NCBI RefSeq assembly: GCF_900120175.1 | Contig: NZ_FQLF01000002.1 | Coordinates: 1,054,001 to 1,118,000 of the forward strand | Length of the DNA stretch: 64,000 bases | Direction of reading: 5' to 3' | From: Oceanicoccus sp. KOV_DT_Chl | GTDB lineage: Bacteria > Pseudomonadota > Gammaproteobacteria > Pseudomonadales > Dasaniaceae | Shown here: in pieces, positions 9,383-19,031 of the stretch | Numbering within the stretch: the first letter of the stretch is position 1 | How the letters are laid out: the number at the start of each line of letters is the position of its first letter | Notes under the pieces: model-generated | The model's input: only the letters and a program-made list of their open reading frames with translations | Database searches by the model: none | Told to the model about the DNA's origin: nothing | Position numbers and translations under genes: made by a program

Positions 9383-10828
9383 CTAGCTACCCGGACGCCA
9401 AGTACCATGAAACCCGACCGGCACTCTGTGTGATAAATGCGCTATCGCCAAAGGACCCTGCGCCAGGTTTAACGCATCCAGAATATATAAGCTGCTGTTT
9501 TTAGTTTCAAAACTGGTAACAACTGCCAGTAAATACCCTTCACCTTCCGCCGCGCCTGCGCTCTTAGGCACAAACATGGGTTCAGAGGTTGTTCCCTGCC
9601 CAAAAGAAAATCGATCAACTTTTTTTGTTTGGTGATCATAGTGCCCGACGCAATTATAATAACTGTCATTTTCTTTTAGATCACTTTTTAGCTCGCCATC
9701 GGGAGAGGCATACCAACCATGACGGTAGGGTTTACCCACATAGCGCGGGTCACATTGAGGAAATTCAGATTCGAATTCATCAATTTGTTGAAACTCGACA
9801 CGAGCATCGGGCTTATTAAGATCTATCGTCCAGCGATTTAAAAAGGGAGCAACGGCGCCAGTAAATTCACCATCTGCTGTCGGGAATAACGGCGGTTTTT
9901 CAAACTGCGAACCATCTATAGTGATTACGCCATCTTTATCAAAACCATTCATATAGTGAAAAACAAAATTGGTATCCATTTCTACCCAGCGCACATCTTC
10001 AGCCGTTGCGCCGACTTTGCGGGGTAACACTGCCACCTGCACACCGTAGCTTTCTGGCTCCCAGGCAAACGGAGGTCCGCCAACCATGGCACGATCCAGG
10101 CTGCCGGTAATCGGGAAGACTGGTATCACAATATAATTTTCGGTAATCACAAAATCGTGAACCATCGAGGAGTAAGGGGTGGGGATCAGAATCTTTTCCG
10201 TTACCACCCCTTCCGGGTTTACTTTGTAGACCATCACATCAGCAGAAAAAGGCCCCGTTGCCATGTAAGCAAAGAAAATCAATTCGCCGGTATCAGGGTC
10301 TACTTTGGGGTGAGCGGTCATCGCAGAGCTTAATTTGCCGCGGAACGTCCACATCCCGACAGACTCCAGGGTATCGGGATCCAGCTCATAGGGTGCGTGT
10401 CCTTCTTCCAGCGCCAATAACCGATCGCCATGCCAGACGACAGCGGTATTCGCCAATCCCTCTTTATCTACCAGCACAAAATCACTGTACTCCGGATCAC
10501 AATCAAAAGGGTTCATGGCATTAATCACTGCCCGTCCCTCTTTATCTTCAATATTAAACTTAGCCGTACGCACCCAGCGATTGTTGTAATCGACCTTGCC
10601 ATCCTTGATATGAAAACCATGAACCATCCCGTCCCCAGCAAATAAGTGGTAGTCACCGCGGGGCTTAAAGCGCTGATTGGGGCCATTGCGATAGAAACTG
10701 CCATGCAAGTCAGCCGGGATTTCACCCTCTACTACAAGATCACGCGCGTCGCATTCCATTTGGATAGGACCAAAGGGAAACTGTAAAAATGGATTATCTT
10801 TGGGCATTGGCTGCGCCATGGTTATCAC
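9383..10828 (-). CDS. Carotenoid oxygenase / lignostilbene-type dioxygenase
   Basis: 481 residues (or 478 from the inner Met of MAQPMPK). The four iron ligands are seen as His173 (TAHPK), His224 (MVHDF), His291 (FHYMNGF) and His474 (GFHGTW). It is soluble, lacking a membrane anchor, and its length fits the microbial carotenoid/stilbene cleavage group that takes apocarotenoids or phenolic stilbenes. The start faces a TetR gene across a region rich in TGTAAACAT half-sites, so it is probably controlled by that repressor. A strong terminator follows. Confidence 0.9.
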   Translation of the reverse strand: MITMAQPMPKDNPFLQFPFGPIQMECDARDLVVEGEIPADLHGSFYRNGPNQRFKPRGDYHLFAGDGMVHGFHIKDGKVDYNNRWVRTAKFNIEDKEGRAVINAMNPFDCDPEYSDFVLVDKEGLANTAVVWHGDRLLALEEGHAPYELDPDTLESVGMWTFRGKLSSAMTAHPKVDPDTGELIFFAYMATGPFSADVMVYKVNPEGVVTEKILIPTPYSSMVHDFVITENYIVIPVFPITGSLDRAMVGGPPFAWEPESYGVQVAVLPRKVGATAEDVRWVEMDTNFVFHYMNGFDKDGVITIDGSQFEKPPLFPTADGEFTGAVAPFLNRWTIDLNKPDARVEFQQIDEFESEFPQCDPRYVGKPYRHGWYASPDGELKSDLKENDSYYNCVGHYDHQTKKVDRFSFGQGTTSEPMFVPKSAGAAEGEGYLLAVVTSFETKNSSLYILDALNLAQGPLAIAHLSHRVPVGFHGTWRPGS

Positions 10829-10847
10829 CTCACTTTATTGTTGACGG

Positions 10848-10890
10848 TGTAAACATTAGCATCACTTTTTTATGTTTACAATATAAACAT
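10848..10890. promoter_or_regulatory. Probable TetR operator region (TGTAAACAT half-sites)
   Basis: Between divergent genes. A 9-bp inverted repeat TGTAAACAT (10848-10856) / ATGTTTACA (10872-10880) overlaps a second dyad ATGTTTA-N5-TAAACAT (10872-10890). So three related half-sites lie within 43 bp, placed to control both the carotenoid oxygenase and the TetR gene. The binding protein is inferred from position only. Confidence 0.65.
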
Positions 10891-10940
10891 GGAATTTTAT
10901 TTGGTATCATGACCACCCCATAAGCGAGAGAGCCACCCAC

Positions 10941-11558
10941 TTGCCAGATAATAAAAACCCATATCATCACGGCGATCTTCGTACCGCATTGCTGGAAGCG
11001 GCCCTCTCAATCATTACCGAATCCGGCCCGCAAGCGCTCACGATTCGCGAAGTTGCAAGGCGTGCTGGCGTTTCCCACGCAGCACCCTACCGCCATTTCG
11101 CTGATAAGGATGAGTTAATTCTTGCCGTAGTTGAACAGGGTTTTGCACTAATGCAAGCCACAATGACGACAGCCAAATCCCAGGCTGAACAAGAACCCCT
11201 CGCCCAGTTTGCGGCATCAGGAATGGCTTATATCGATTTCGCCTTGGAATATCCCGCTTATTATCGAGTGATGTATAGCGGCGACTTGCTTTCGAGTACC
11301 GGTCAACAATCCCTTCAACATACCAGCGCTGACACATTTAAAGACCTGATCAGCGATGTCCAAACCTGCCAACAGCTGAACATCATCCGCCCCGGAGACC
11401 CAGCCAAGCAAGCTCTTGCCTTGATCTCTATGGTGCATGGCTTTGTCACCCTGGCCAACGACAATCGCATCGCCGCTTTACTGGGAGAAAACTATCCGCT
11501 AGCCGAAATTCGCAACACCATCATGTCCGCCATTTTTGAAGGCATTGGCACGCAATAA
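10941..11558 (+). CDS. TetR/AcrR family repressor
   Basis: 205 residues. N-terminal HTH with LTIREVARRAGVSHAAPYRHFADKDELI (about 34-60) and a C-terminal ligand-binding part resembling the WHG subgroup (MVHGFVTLAND). The reading frame starts with TTG at 10941, preceded by GCGAGAG. No ATG lies close by in frame, and TTG gives the conserved NKNPYHHGDLRTALLEAA opening. Divergent from the carotenoid oxygenase at 10828 and most likely its local regulator, responding to a hydrophobic metabolite. Confidence 0.88.
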   Translation: MPDNKNPYHHGDLRTALLEAALSIITESGPQALTIREVARRAGVSHAAPYRHFADKDELILAVVEQGFALMQATMTTAKSQAEQEPLAQFAASGMAYIDFALEYPAYYRVMYSGDLLSSTGQQSLQHTSADTFKDLISDVQTCQQLNIIRPGDPAKQALALISMVHGFVTLANDNRIAALLGENYPLAEIRNTIMSAIFEGIGTQ

Positions 11559-11584
11559 TTGGTATTAATCCCCACTCTATAAAA

Positions 11585-11604
11585 ATCAGTCAAAACTGTT
11601 TGTT
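11585..11604. promoter_or_regulatory. 20-bp dyad, weaker member of the AACAGTCA-N4-TGACTGTT family
   Basis: ATCAGTCA-AAAC-TGTTTGTT, followed by more T. It matches the left half-site at 7 of 8 positions and the right at 6 of 8. It lies 150 bp before the lipoprotein gene and 27 bp after the TetR stop. Confidence 0.4.
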
Positions 11605-11754
11605 TTTGTTTATGCGCTTTGTTATCGTTGATTTCAGTGAGTGTTGTAAAACTGTGCATAAATTATCTTTATTGTTGTTAGCCCAAAGCTAATACTGCTA
11701 GACAGCCCACTCAAACAAAATACGTCAATAAATATAACAAGATGAGGTAAGACC

Positions 11755-14374
11755 ATGCCAACTACTGGCTTGTTTTCAATGGCGGCTGCTCGCTATCACT
11801 CAGCAATGAATTTCTCCAAAACTGCGCTATCTGCGATATCTATTGTTGCCGCTTTGTTGCTCAGCGGCTGCGGTGGTGGTAGCGGCAGCGATGACGGCGC
11901 TGAAAGTTATGATTTTGCGCCTGATACGGTTGTTAATGGCGCAGCAGTTGATGGCCCGCTATTGTTTGCCGATGTTGCGGTTTACCGCCTGGATTTAACC
12001 GCAGAAAATTTGCGCACAGGCGCAGCTTTAGCTACCGGCACCACCAATGATCAAGCCCGCATCATTGATTTAACTATTAGTGGTAACGATATTGGCACAG
12101 GCCCATTCCTGATTGAGTTTACCTGTGACAATGGCTGTGAAGATTCCGCCACTGGCGCTGCACCGGTTATTGGCACTCTACGATCTGTCATTTCTGCCGA
12201 ACAACTGATCGCCGGCGACAATGCTGTTTACGCCACCGCATTATCTACTTTAGCGTTAGAATTAGCCCACCAATATTTATTGGATAACAGCAATCTAAGC
12301 AATGACGCTGCGCTACTGGCTGCCCAACGGGCCGTGAGAAATGTTTACGGCTTTGATTTACTCGGCAGCGCCACAGATGCTATTGATTTATTCACCACCG
12401 CCCCATTACCTACCACCGGCGCAGACCAACAACAATCCCTAAACTATTTCATTGCTGCAGAAGTTTTCACCGCCATAATTAATAATATTAAAACCAGCGA
12501 CGCCACGGCGACTGCCGCCGATACACTTGAAATGCTGATCATAAAATTGGCACAGGATCTTAGCGACGGTGTTATTGATAGCGAAAAAAATAACACCCCA
12601 TTACCACGCTTAACAGCATCGCTAATCTAACGACTATCGTTACCACGCTCCCCTCTAATATCGCCGGCACATCCAGACCTGTCAGCGAACTTGGCACCCT
12701 GTTTTCAGAAATTGCTGGCAAAACCAATATCGCACTTTCGATTGCCACACCCACTGTCAGTAATCTTCGCACTCCGCAGCTAGGTCCCAATACTGATGGC
12801 GACAGCGCATTGGATATTAACGATTACTGCCCTGAAGATCCGCGCGGTACGACAATAAATGACTGTCCGGTTGCTTACGTTATTAGCGGTGCAGGTAGTT
12901 TACGTCCGCCTGCTAATGCCGAATATAGCTATGTGCAATCTGACTATGTATACACAGGTTCAGCCACAATAACCGGTAACTCACTGTTCTTTACTATAGA
13001 GCAAGAAACCATAGCGCTTGGTGGTGTCGGCACAGCCTTTATTTCCTCAATTGGTTTTTTTGATATCACCACCGGCGTGGGCCAGGCGACTATCACTAAC
13101 TGTACTGGCTTTATTGAAATCTGCCGTCCTATCAATACCAACATTGGTACGCCTGCTGCAACGGATACTTACAATAGCGGCCCACTGACAAATGAAGAAA
13201 CCAATCAGGTAATCACTTCGCTTGATGGTGTTAATAGTTTCAGCTGGTTTCAGGGTGGCGAGATCGATGCCACCGGTAGTGGCGGTTTTGCTACCAGTAG
13301 CTCAACGATTATCGCTACCCAGCCTACTGGTCGCGATGCCGATGGTGACGGTATCAGTGATGAACTGGATTTATGTCCAAACACCCCCCAGGTGTTGCAG
13401 TAGATGTGACAACCGGCTGCCAATTTGATGAAGACAGTGATGGTGTCGCTGACGGCGATGATTTGTGCCCGAACACTACCGCACAAAATGTTGATGCTGA
13501 CGGCTGTGATGCTGACACTGATGATGATGGTGTTATCGACGACAATGATCAATGTCCAAATACCGTTTTCAACCCTGTTGATAGTGACGGTTGTACTCTG
13601 GATAGTGATGGCGATGGCATTCTTAACTCTGCAGATCTTTGTCCTAACACCGTCGCTATGACTGATGTTACCAGCGAAGGTTGTCCGACTATTGATAGCG
13701 ACGGCGATGGCGTTCTAAATGGGGTTGATAGCTGCCCGGAGACTTACGTCTCTTCAGAGTTCGTGGACTCCATAGGCTGCGCCTTGACCGACCCTGATGA
13801 CGATGGCGTTGACAATGATGGAACGGATCAATGCCCTACTACACCGCTAGGCTCTGCTGTAGGCAGCGATGGCTGTGCGCTCGATATCAACATATCCGGC
13901 GCACAAATAGAAACCGTCGTCGCTTCAGTCGGTGGCCTCATTGATGGTACCACTAGCACATACTCACCTGCGCTAAGCTTTACCGGGACTTATAATCCTG
14001 ACAGCAATGCCTATTCGATTGCGTTTATCGATTATTCATTACTGCTGCACGTTCCGACACTTAGTGATGCCAACCTGGACATTTCTTCTGCCACTCAAAG
14101 CTCCAATGGCACTGTAGGCTCTCCGGTAACTGGGCCAGGAACAGAAAGTTCCAGCTCTATCGGATTGTTGACTACTGATTCAACGATAGACAGCTGTGTT
14201 GCAACCGTTCCTGCATTCCAAAGTTTTTTCTGCCCAGCCTCACCGGCAGCAGCCTACCCAATACTCACGGCGATTAGCTGGGATGGCAGTGACGGCGCTA
14301 TTGAAGTACAAATCGATTTAGGCGCACAGGGCGGCGTACAAACTGTTCACTACACCTTTCAACAGACACCTTAA
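11755..14374 (+). CDS. Lipoprotein with thrombospondin type-3 calcium repeats, two frameshifts
   Basis: Three reading frames join into about 873 residues. The N-terminus is a lipoprotein signal with lipobox LLSGC (Cys at residue 38; ATG at 11755 has the good RBS GAGG, an inner ATG at 11806 would shorten the signal). Residues up to about 290 are a helical domain. The second half has several D-x-D-x-D-G repeats with CPNT, the calcium-binding TSP3 pattern, for example DSDGDGILNSADLCPNT. One base added to C4 at 12596-12599 and one to C6 at 13384-13389 restores a single frame. Probably an outer-membrane surface protein working with the TonB receptor 77 bp downstream. Confidence 0.8.
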
Positions 14375-14384
14375 TCTCTAAACA

Positions 14385-14412
14385 GTTGGCACCGCCCAAT
14401 GGTGGTGCCAAC
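14385..14412 (+). other. Stem-loop between lipoprotein and TonB receptor genes
   Basis: Perfect 9-bp repeat GTTGGCACC / GGTGCCAAC with a 10-nt loop. No T tract follows, so it is more likely an mRNA-stabilising or attenuating hairpin than a terminator. Confidence 0.6.
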
Positions 14413-14451
14413 TAGCAATAACCGCAATAATCATAATTATCGGGGAAGGAC

Positions 14452-16914
14452 ATGCACCATAGAATCACTGCACTCGGACTGGCAATAACCGCATCCGCAC
14501 TATCTGGTTACGTCAATGCTCAAGAATCAAGTCCGTCATCAAAATTTGTCATCGAAGAAGTCATCGTCACCGCCAACAAACGCGAAGAAAAACTACAAGA
14601 AGTCCCTATGTCAGTATCCGCATTTAGTGGCGACTTTTTTAAAGAAGCCGGGGCTTCCGATTTCAGCTCACTGGAGCAATACACTCCCAGCCTGAAAATC
14701 CAACCCGGTGCAGATTCACGCTCTACCTCTATTCGTATTCGAGGCATTGGATCCGTAGGCTCTAACTCCGGCATTGATCCCAGTGTCGGTATTTTTATTG
14801 ATGGCATTTATCAAGGCCGCGCCGGCATGAGCATTAGTGACTTGATTGATATCGAACGGGTAGAAGTCTTGCGCGGTCCGCAGGGCACTCTCTACGGTAA
14901 AAACACCGCAGCCGGCGCTATCAACATCACCACTAAAAAACCCGCACCCGAGTTTGAAGCGGAAACCGAAATGGTTTACGACAGCGATGACCGCGCAGAA
15001 TTGCGCGGCATGGTTAACGTTCCCTTAGGTGCAAATGGCAATGCCATGCGTATGAGTGCCTTCGGCATCAATGGCAACCACCTTTACACCAACACTTACA
15101 ATGGCGAGCCGACCAATGACGCCAATAAATGGGGCGTAAAATCACGTTTCCTGTTTAATCTGGCCGCCAGTGAATTATTAATCAGCGTCGATTATTCCAA
15201 TGAAGATACTGATTGCTGTGCGTTAGCGGTGCTGGACTACAATGGCTTTTCTCCGACGGTTATCGGCGTACCAATGACTCGCCTCAAATCAGAAGAACTT
15301 CAAGGCATTATCCCCGGCTTCAGTTTTAATGCCCTGGAAGATGACCCGACTCAACCAGGCTCGCCACCCTTAGCCAATCCATACGATGGCAAATACTGGT
15401 TTAATGAGAATATACATAACGATGTAACCGTCGGCGGCATCGCAGCGGAGTGGAACGCAGACCTGGCTAATGATGACGGCATCACCTTTCTTAACGCATG
15501 GCGTCAATACACGTCTAATAGCGGCTTTGACGGTGACTTTTCTGCTTATGACGCAGTGGCAAAAAGCACCACAGACGTCACCTTAAATCAGTACTCTTCA
15601 GAACTGCGTATTACTTCACCCGGCGGCGCCACGCTTGATTATCAGGGTGGACTTTACGCCTATTATTCTGACTTTGAATCGGAAGGCACGCTGGGCATGA
15701 ATTATGCGCTGCTGAATAACTCAGGGTTACTGGGCGCATTGATACCGGCTGACGACATTGCGGCAGCAGCTGATGTCAATGACCTCGTTTCCAGAAACTT
15801 TGATACCAATGACTATCAAACTACCAGCTTCGCAACCTTCGGTCAGTTAACCTGGAACATTTCAGCGCAAATGAGCACAACGTTAGGCTTGCGCGTTAAC
15901 TATGAGAAAAAAGAACGCACCGGCGCACAAACGACTACACCCGCAACCAGCCTGGACATTGCGCCGATAGCAGGCCCTGATGTCGAGTTCGACCAAATGC
16001 GCGAAGATTTTGATGTATCGCCATCGATTAACCTACGTTACTTCTGGACCGATGAACTGATGACTTATGCAAGCGTCAGCCGAGGCTTTAAATCAGGCGG
16101 CTTCGATCAACGTCGAGTGGCTATCACCCTGATAGATGCCGACAATGACCCCAGCACACCGGGGATATTACCCAATCCCATTCCGGTCAACGGCGGCAAT
16201 GACAACAACGGCGAATTTGATGAAGAAATTGCCACCAACTATGAACTTGGCTGGAAAGGCAGCTGGATGGATCGCCGTCTCACTGTTAACGGCACCCTCT
16301 ACTATGTTGACTACGAAGATTTTCAATCACAATCGTTTGATGGCACCGGCATTAAAGTAACCAACGCCGGTTCTTTAGAAAGTTATGGTGTTGAACTCGA
16401 TGTGATGTTTATTGCTGCAGAAAATCTATCGATGGGCACAGCGATAGGGTATAACCACGCAGAATACGCTGAATTCGATAACGGCCAGTGTACTATCGAC
16501 AAGCAAATCTATACTGAGGTCATCGAAGGCTCAACTGTCCCTTGCACCACTGACCTAGCCGGCCAGCCTTTGGACAATGCACCGGAGTGGACCTTCAGCT
16601 CTTTTCTTCAACATGATTTGGCTGTTGGCGATGATTTAATGATCGTATCCCGACTTGAGCATAATTATATTGGTGGCTTTTTTCTGGATCAGGATCTAGA
16701 TCAAAACCTGTATAACGAAGAAGTGGATCTGGTTAACTTGCGCTTCACTTTAACCAATACCAATCGCGATTGGGAAATTGCACTCTGGGGTAAAAACATA
16801 TTAGGTGAAGAATATCTAGCCATGGGTATCGATATTCCTACGGTTGGCGGTTACGCCGGCGTGCCTGCACCCGATGAGAAATACGGCATTACCTTACGCT
16901 ATAATTTTTACTAA
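14452..16914 (+). CDS. TonB-dependent outer-membrane receptor
   Basis: 820 residues with a signal peptide (cleavage near NAQ, residue 23). A TonB-box-like segment EEVIVTANKREEKLQEVPMSVSAF leads into the plug domain, with the conserved VEVLRGPQGTLYGKNTAAGAINI near residues 138-160. The beta-barrel ends in an aromatic residue (LRYNFY). Energised uptake of a large or scarce ligand. Receptors of this style in catabolic marine bacteria often import hydrophobic organics rather than iron. RBS GGGGAAGGA is strong. A terminator follows at once. Confidence 0.93.
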   Translation: MHHRITALGLAITASALSGYVNAQESSPSSKFVIEEVIVTANKREEKLQEVPMSVSAFSGDFFKEAGASDFSSLEQYTPSLKIQPGADSRSTSIRIRGIGSVGSNSGIDPSVGIFIDGIYQGRAGMSISDLIDIERVEVLRGPQGTLYGKNTAAGAINITTKKPAPEFEAETEMVYDSDDRAELRGMVNVPLGANGNAMRMSAFGINGNHLYTNTYNGEPTNDANKWGVKSRFLFNLAASELLISVDYSNEDTDCCALAVLDYNGFSPTVIGVPMTRLKSEELQGIIPGFSFNALEDDPTQPGSPPLANPYDGKYWFNENIHNDVTVGGIAAEWNADLANDDGITFLNAWRQYTSNSGFDGDFSAYDAVAKSTTDVTLNQYSSELRITSPGGATLDYQGGLYAYYSDFESEGTLGMNYALLNNSGLLGALIPADDIAAAADVNDLVSRNFDTNDYQTTSFATFGQLTWNISAQMSTTLGLRVNYEKKERTGAQTTTPATSLDIAPIAGPDVEFDQMREDFDVSPSINLRYFWTDELMTYASVSRGFKSGGFDQRRVAITLIDADNDPSTPGILPNPIPVNGGNDNNGEFDEEIATNYELGWKGSWMDRRLTVNGTLYYVDYEDFQSQSFDGTGIKVTNAGSLESYGVELDVMFIAAENLSMGTAIGYNHAEYAEFDNGQCTIDKQIYTEVIEGSTVPCTTDLAGQPLDNAPEWTFSSFLQHDLAVGDDLMIVSRLEHNYIGGFFLDQDLDQNLYNEEVDLVNLRFTLTNTNRDWEIALWGKNILGEEYLAMGIDIPTVGGYAGVPAPDEKYGITLRYNFY

Positions 16915-16937
16915 AGACTACTCTCTCATTTAAACGC

Positions 16938-16964
16938 AAGCCCTGAAATTATCAGGGCTTTTTT
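16938..16964 (+). terminator. Intrinsic terminator after the TonB receptor
   Basis: Stem AAGCCCTGA / TCAGGGCTT with a 5-nt loop and T6 tail, 23 bp after the receptor stop. Confidence 0.9.
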
Positions 16965-17085
16965 ATAACATCGTTTTTATCGGGCGTTTTTATAACAAAG
17001 TATTGTATTAAACCATTTGCTTAACCGGCAGCATAAGCTGAAAATTCGAAGGGCCGATAGTGCCGCTATCAAAGGAGAATTGATT

Positions 17086-17892
17086 GTGACTCACAACACC
17101 ATCATTGCCAGTGATAAACCAGATAACCACGCTAACCTGCCAAAAAAATCAGGCTTATATGCCAACTGGGGACCACAAGCCTGGATTGATATGTGGATGT
17201 CCAACTCCATGTTGGTCAAGAAAGGCATGAACATCATCAGCCACACCTACCTGCCAATCCTGCGATTAACCGCTGGTGACAAAGAACAAATAGATCGCGA
17301 CTATGGCCTTATTCGCGCCCGCAGAGAAACCGTTCACTTTTTTGATTCACCCAGAGAAAAATGGCGCAAACGTTACGGCAATTTTGTCCGCGAATGTGAA
17401 TGGTGTTTATTAGAACTGCGTAAGTATTACAGTCAAAAACAATATGAAGAAATCGTCATCGGTACCAATGTTGATATCGGCAAAGAAACATCTGCCGATT
17501 TCATTGCCATGATGAAATCCATGTCAGATAAAAATAAAGGAAAAAAAACCAAACGCTCAAAAGACGGATCAACCAAACCGGGCCGCTGGAGTACTTTTTT
17601 ATTTGAAACATTTAATCCAGCCCACTGGCTCACCGGACCAGCTAGCATCACTGAGTTTGACCCCGCCAACGGCCTGACCGTGATGGAAATTCCTGACTGC
17701 GGTTGGCATACCTGCGCTAAAGCGGAGAGTCTGCCCAACCCTGGTGCGCTTCCACAAGAAGGCTGCCTTTTAATCTGCAAAGGACCATTTGAAGCTATGT
17801 TTAATGGTGAAGGTGGCGGCTTGAAAATGGAATTCGATCCACATTTACCCGAAACCTCCTGCACCGTTCGCATGAGTTGGGATGCTAGTTAA
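17086..17892 (+). CDS. Protein of unknown function, 268 residues
   Basis: I do not recognise the family with confidence. GTG at 17086 is the preferred start because AAAGGAG (17071-17077) sits 8 nt before it. The protein is soluble, with a basic Lys-rich stretch near residue 160 (KNKGKKTKRSKDGS) and a C-terminal part rich in Cys, Trp and His: IPDCGWHTC, then EGCLLICKGPFEAMF and ETSCTVRMSWD. The cysteines suggest metal binding or thiol chemistry. The layout recalls L-2-amino-thiazoline-4-carboxylate hydrolase-like proteins, but that is only a guess. Its stop overlaps the next start (TAATG). Confidence 0.7.
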   Translation: MTHNTIIASDKPDNHANLPKKSGLYANWGPQAWIDMWMSNSMLVKKGMNIISHTYLPILRLTAGDKEQIDRDYGLIRARRETVHFFDSPREKWRKRYGNFVRECEWCLLELRKYYSQKQYEEIVIGTNVDIGKETSADFIAMMKSMSDKNKGKKTKRSKDGSTKPGRWSTFLFETFNPAHWLTGPASITEFDPANGLTVMEIPDCGWHTCAKAESLPNPGALPQEGCLLICKGPFEAMFNGEGGGLKMEFDPHLPETSCTVRMSWDAS

Positions 17893-18074
17893 TGGCCGGG
17901 CTATTTTCTTTTTTCTCCAATCAGCATCGCATCATTACCCAGCAACAGGAAATAAAAAAACTACAGGCTGAATTAGAAAAATTACAACAGCAAAATGACA
18001 GTATGCGACAAGGCATGCGCCGCTGCGTCACTTGCGACTATCGAATTAAAGCACAGCAACACGACAAAAATTAA
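17892..18074 (+). CDS. Small coiled-coil protein with a CxxC motif
   Basis: 60 residues, starting inside the stop of the preceding gene (TAATG), which argues that it is real and co-translated. A heptad-like segment (about 18-42, rich in Gln, Glu, Lys and Leu) is followed by RRCVTCDYR, a CxxC pair in a basic setting. Possibly a partner or small subunit of the unknown protein before it. Function unknown. Confidence 0.6.
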   Translation: MAGLFSFFSNQHRIITQQQEIKKLQAELEKLQQQNDSMRQGMRRCVTCDYRIKAQQHDKN

Positions 18075-18107
18075 TCACAACTGACTCAAACAACAAAGAG
18101 GTTTTTT

Positions 18108-18998
18108 ATGTCTGTAATACTCGTCACTGGCGCCAGCACTGGTATTGGCCAGGAAACAGCACTGCATATGGCACGCAAAGGTCACACGGTCTATGGCGCT
18201 TGTCGAAATCCTGCCGGGGCAACCGAACTAAAAGAAAAGATCGACGCCGAAAATTTACCCGTTAGTATCATTAAACTGGATTTAGTCGATCCCGCCACTA
18301 TCAAAACCGCTGTTACTGAAATCATGGAAAAGCACGGCCGTATTGATGCACTGGTGAATAACGCAGGGATTGGCGGCGGTCGCGCCGTTGAAGAAACACC
18401 ACTGGAAGAAGTCCGGGAAATTTTCGAAACCAATTATTTCGGCAACGTCAGCGTGCTGCGCGAAGTCACGCCCATTATGCGCAAACAAAATTCTGGCCGT
18501 ATCGTCACGGTGGGCTCATTGGCAGGCCAGGTTGTTATGGGCTGTCACGCTCACTACTCTGCATCCAAGTGGGCAATGGAAGGCTTAAGCGAAGCGCTCG
18601 CCATGGAGATGGCGGAGTTCAACGTCAAGGTATCAATTATCGAACCCGGTGTCGTGTTAACTCCAATTTGGGCTAAAGGTAGCTTACCTGAAGGTGAAAC
18701 GCCTTACCGGAAAACACTGGATCGTTTAGCGCGGTTTTTTATGTTTGGTCATACTCGCCCGGCGATGCCGGATGATGTTGCCAGCGCGATTGCACACGCG
18801 ATCGAATCGGACAAGCCCCATTTCCGTTACCCAGTAGGGCCTGATGCCGTTGAGACCGTCGCTGCCAAAAACAAAGTCAGCAATGATGAATGGATGGAGA
18901 TTAACTGCCTACAGGGTGAAGAGTTTAATGAAAAAATGGCTAAGCTCGTGGGCGTTGATTATTATCGCGGCGAACTGAATTTTCCTAACGCAGAATAA
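18108..18998 (+). CDS. Short-chain dehydrogenase/reductase
   Basis: 296 residues, classical SDR. Cofactor motif TGASTGIG at 7-14, NNAG at 84-87, catalytic Ser137, Tyr150 and Lys154 (YSASK). The C-terminus is about 40 residues longer than a minimal SDR, which recalls the retinol/17-beta-hydroxysteroid dehydrogenase-like group. Oxidises or reduces an alcohol/ketone with NAD(P). RBS AAAGAGG is good. It follows the small CxxC gene by 33 bp and may be in the same operon. Confidence 0.9.
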   Translation: MSVILVTGASTGIGQETALHMARKGHTVYGACRNPAGATELKEKIDAENLPVSIIKLDLVDPATIKTAVTEIMEKHGRIDALVNNAGIGGGRAVEETPLEEVREIFETNYFGNVSVLREVTPIMRKQNSGRIVTVGSLAGQVVMGCHAHYSASKWAMEGLSEALAMEMAEFNVKVSIIEPGVVLTPIWAKGSLPEGETPYRKTLDRLARFFMFGHTRPAMPDDVASAIAHAIESDKPHFRYPVGPDAVETVAAKNKVSNDEWMEINCLQGEEFNEKMAKLVGVDYYRGELNFPNAE

Positions 18999-19006
18999 AC
19001 AATCAA

Positions 19007-19031
19007 TGCGGTTGAATAACCATCAACCGCA
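19007..19031 (+). terminator. Hairpin after the SDR gene
   Basis: TGCGGTTGA / TCAACCGCA, 9-bp stem with a 7-nt loop, 8 bp after the stop. The following T content is weak, so termination may be inefficient. Confidence 0.55.

Noticed and set aside
10258-10645. Plus-strand frames opposite the second carotenoid oxygenase
   Set aside because: They lie fully inside a gene with intact motifs on the other strand and have no protein-like features of their own.
17086-17892. Assignment as L-2-amino-thiazoline-4-carboxylate hydrolase
   Set aside because: The Cys/Trp-rich C-terminus is only loosely similar by eye, and no diagnostic motif could be confirmed.
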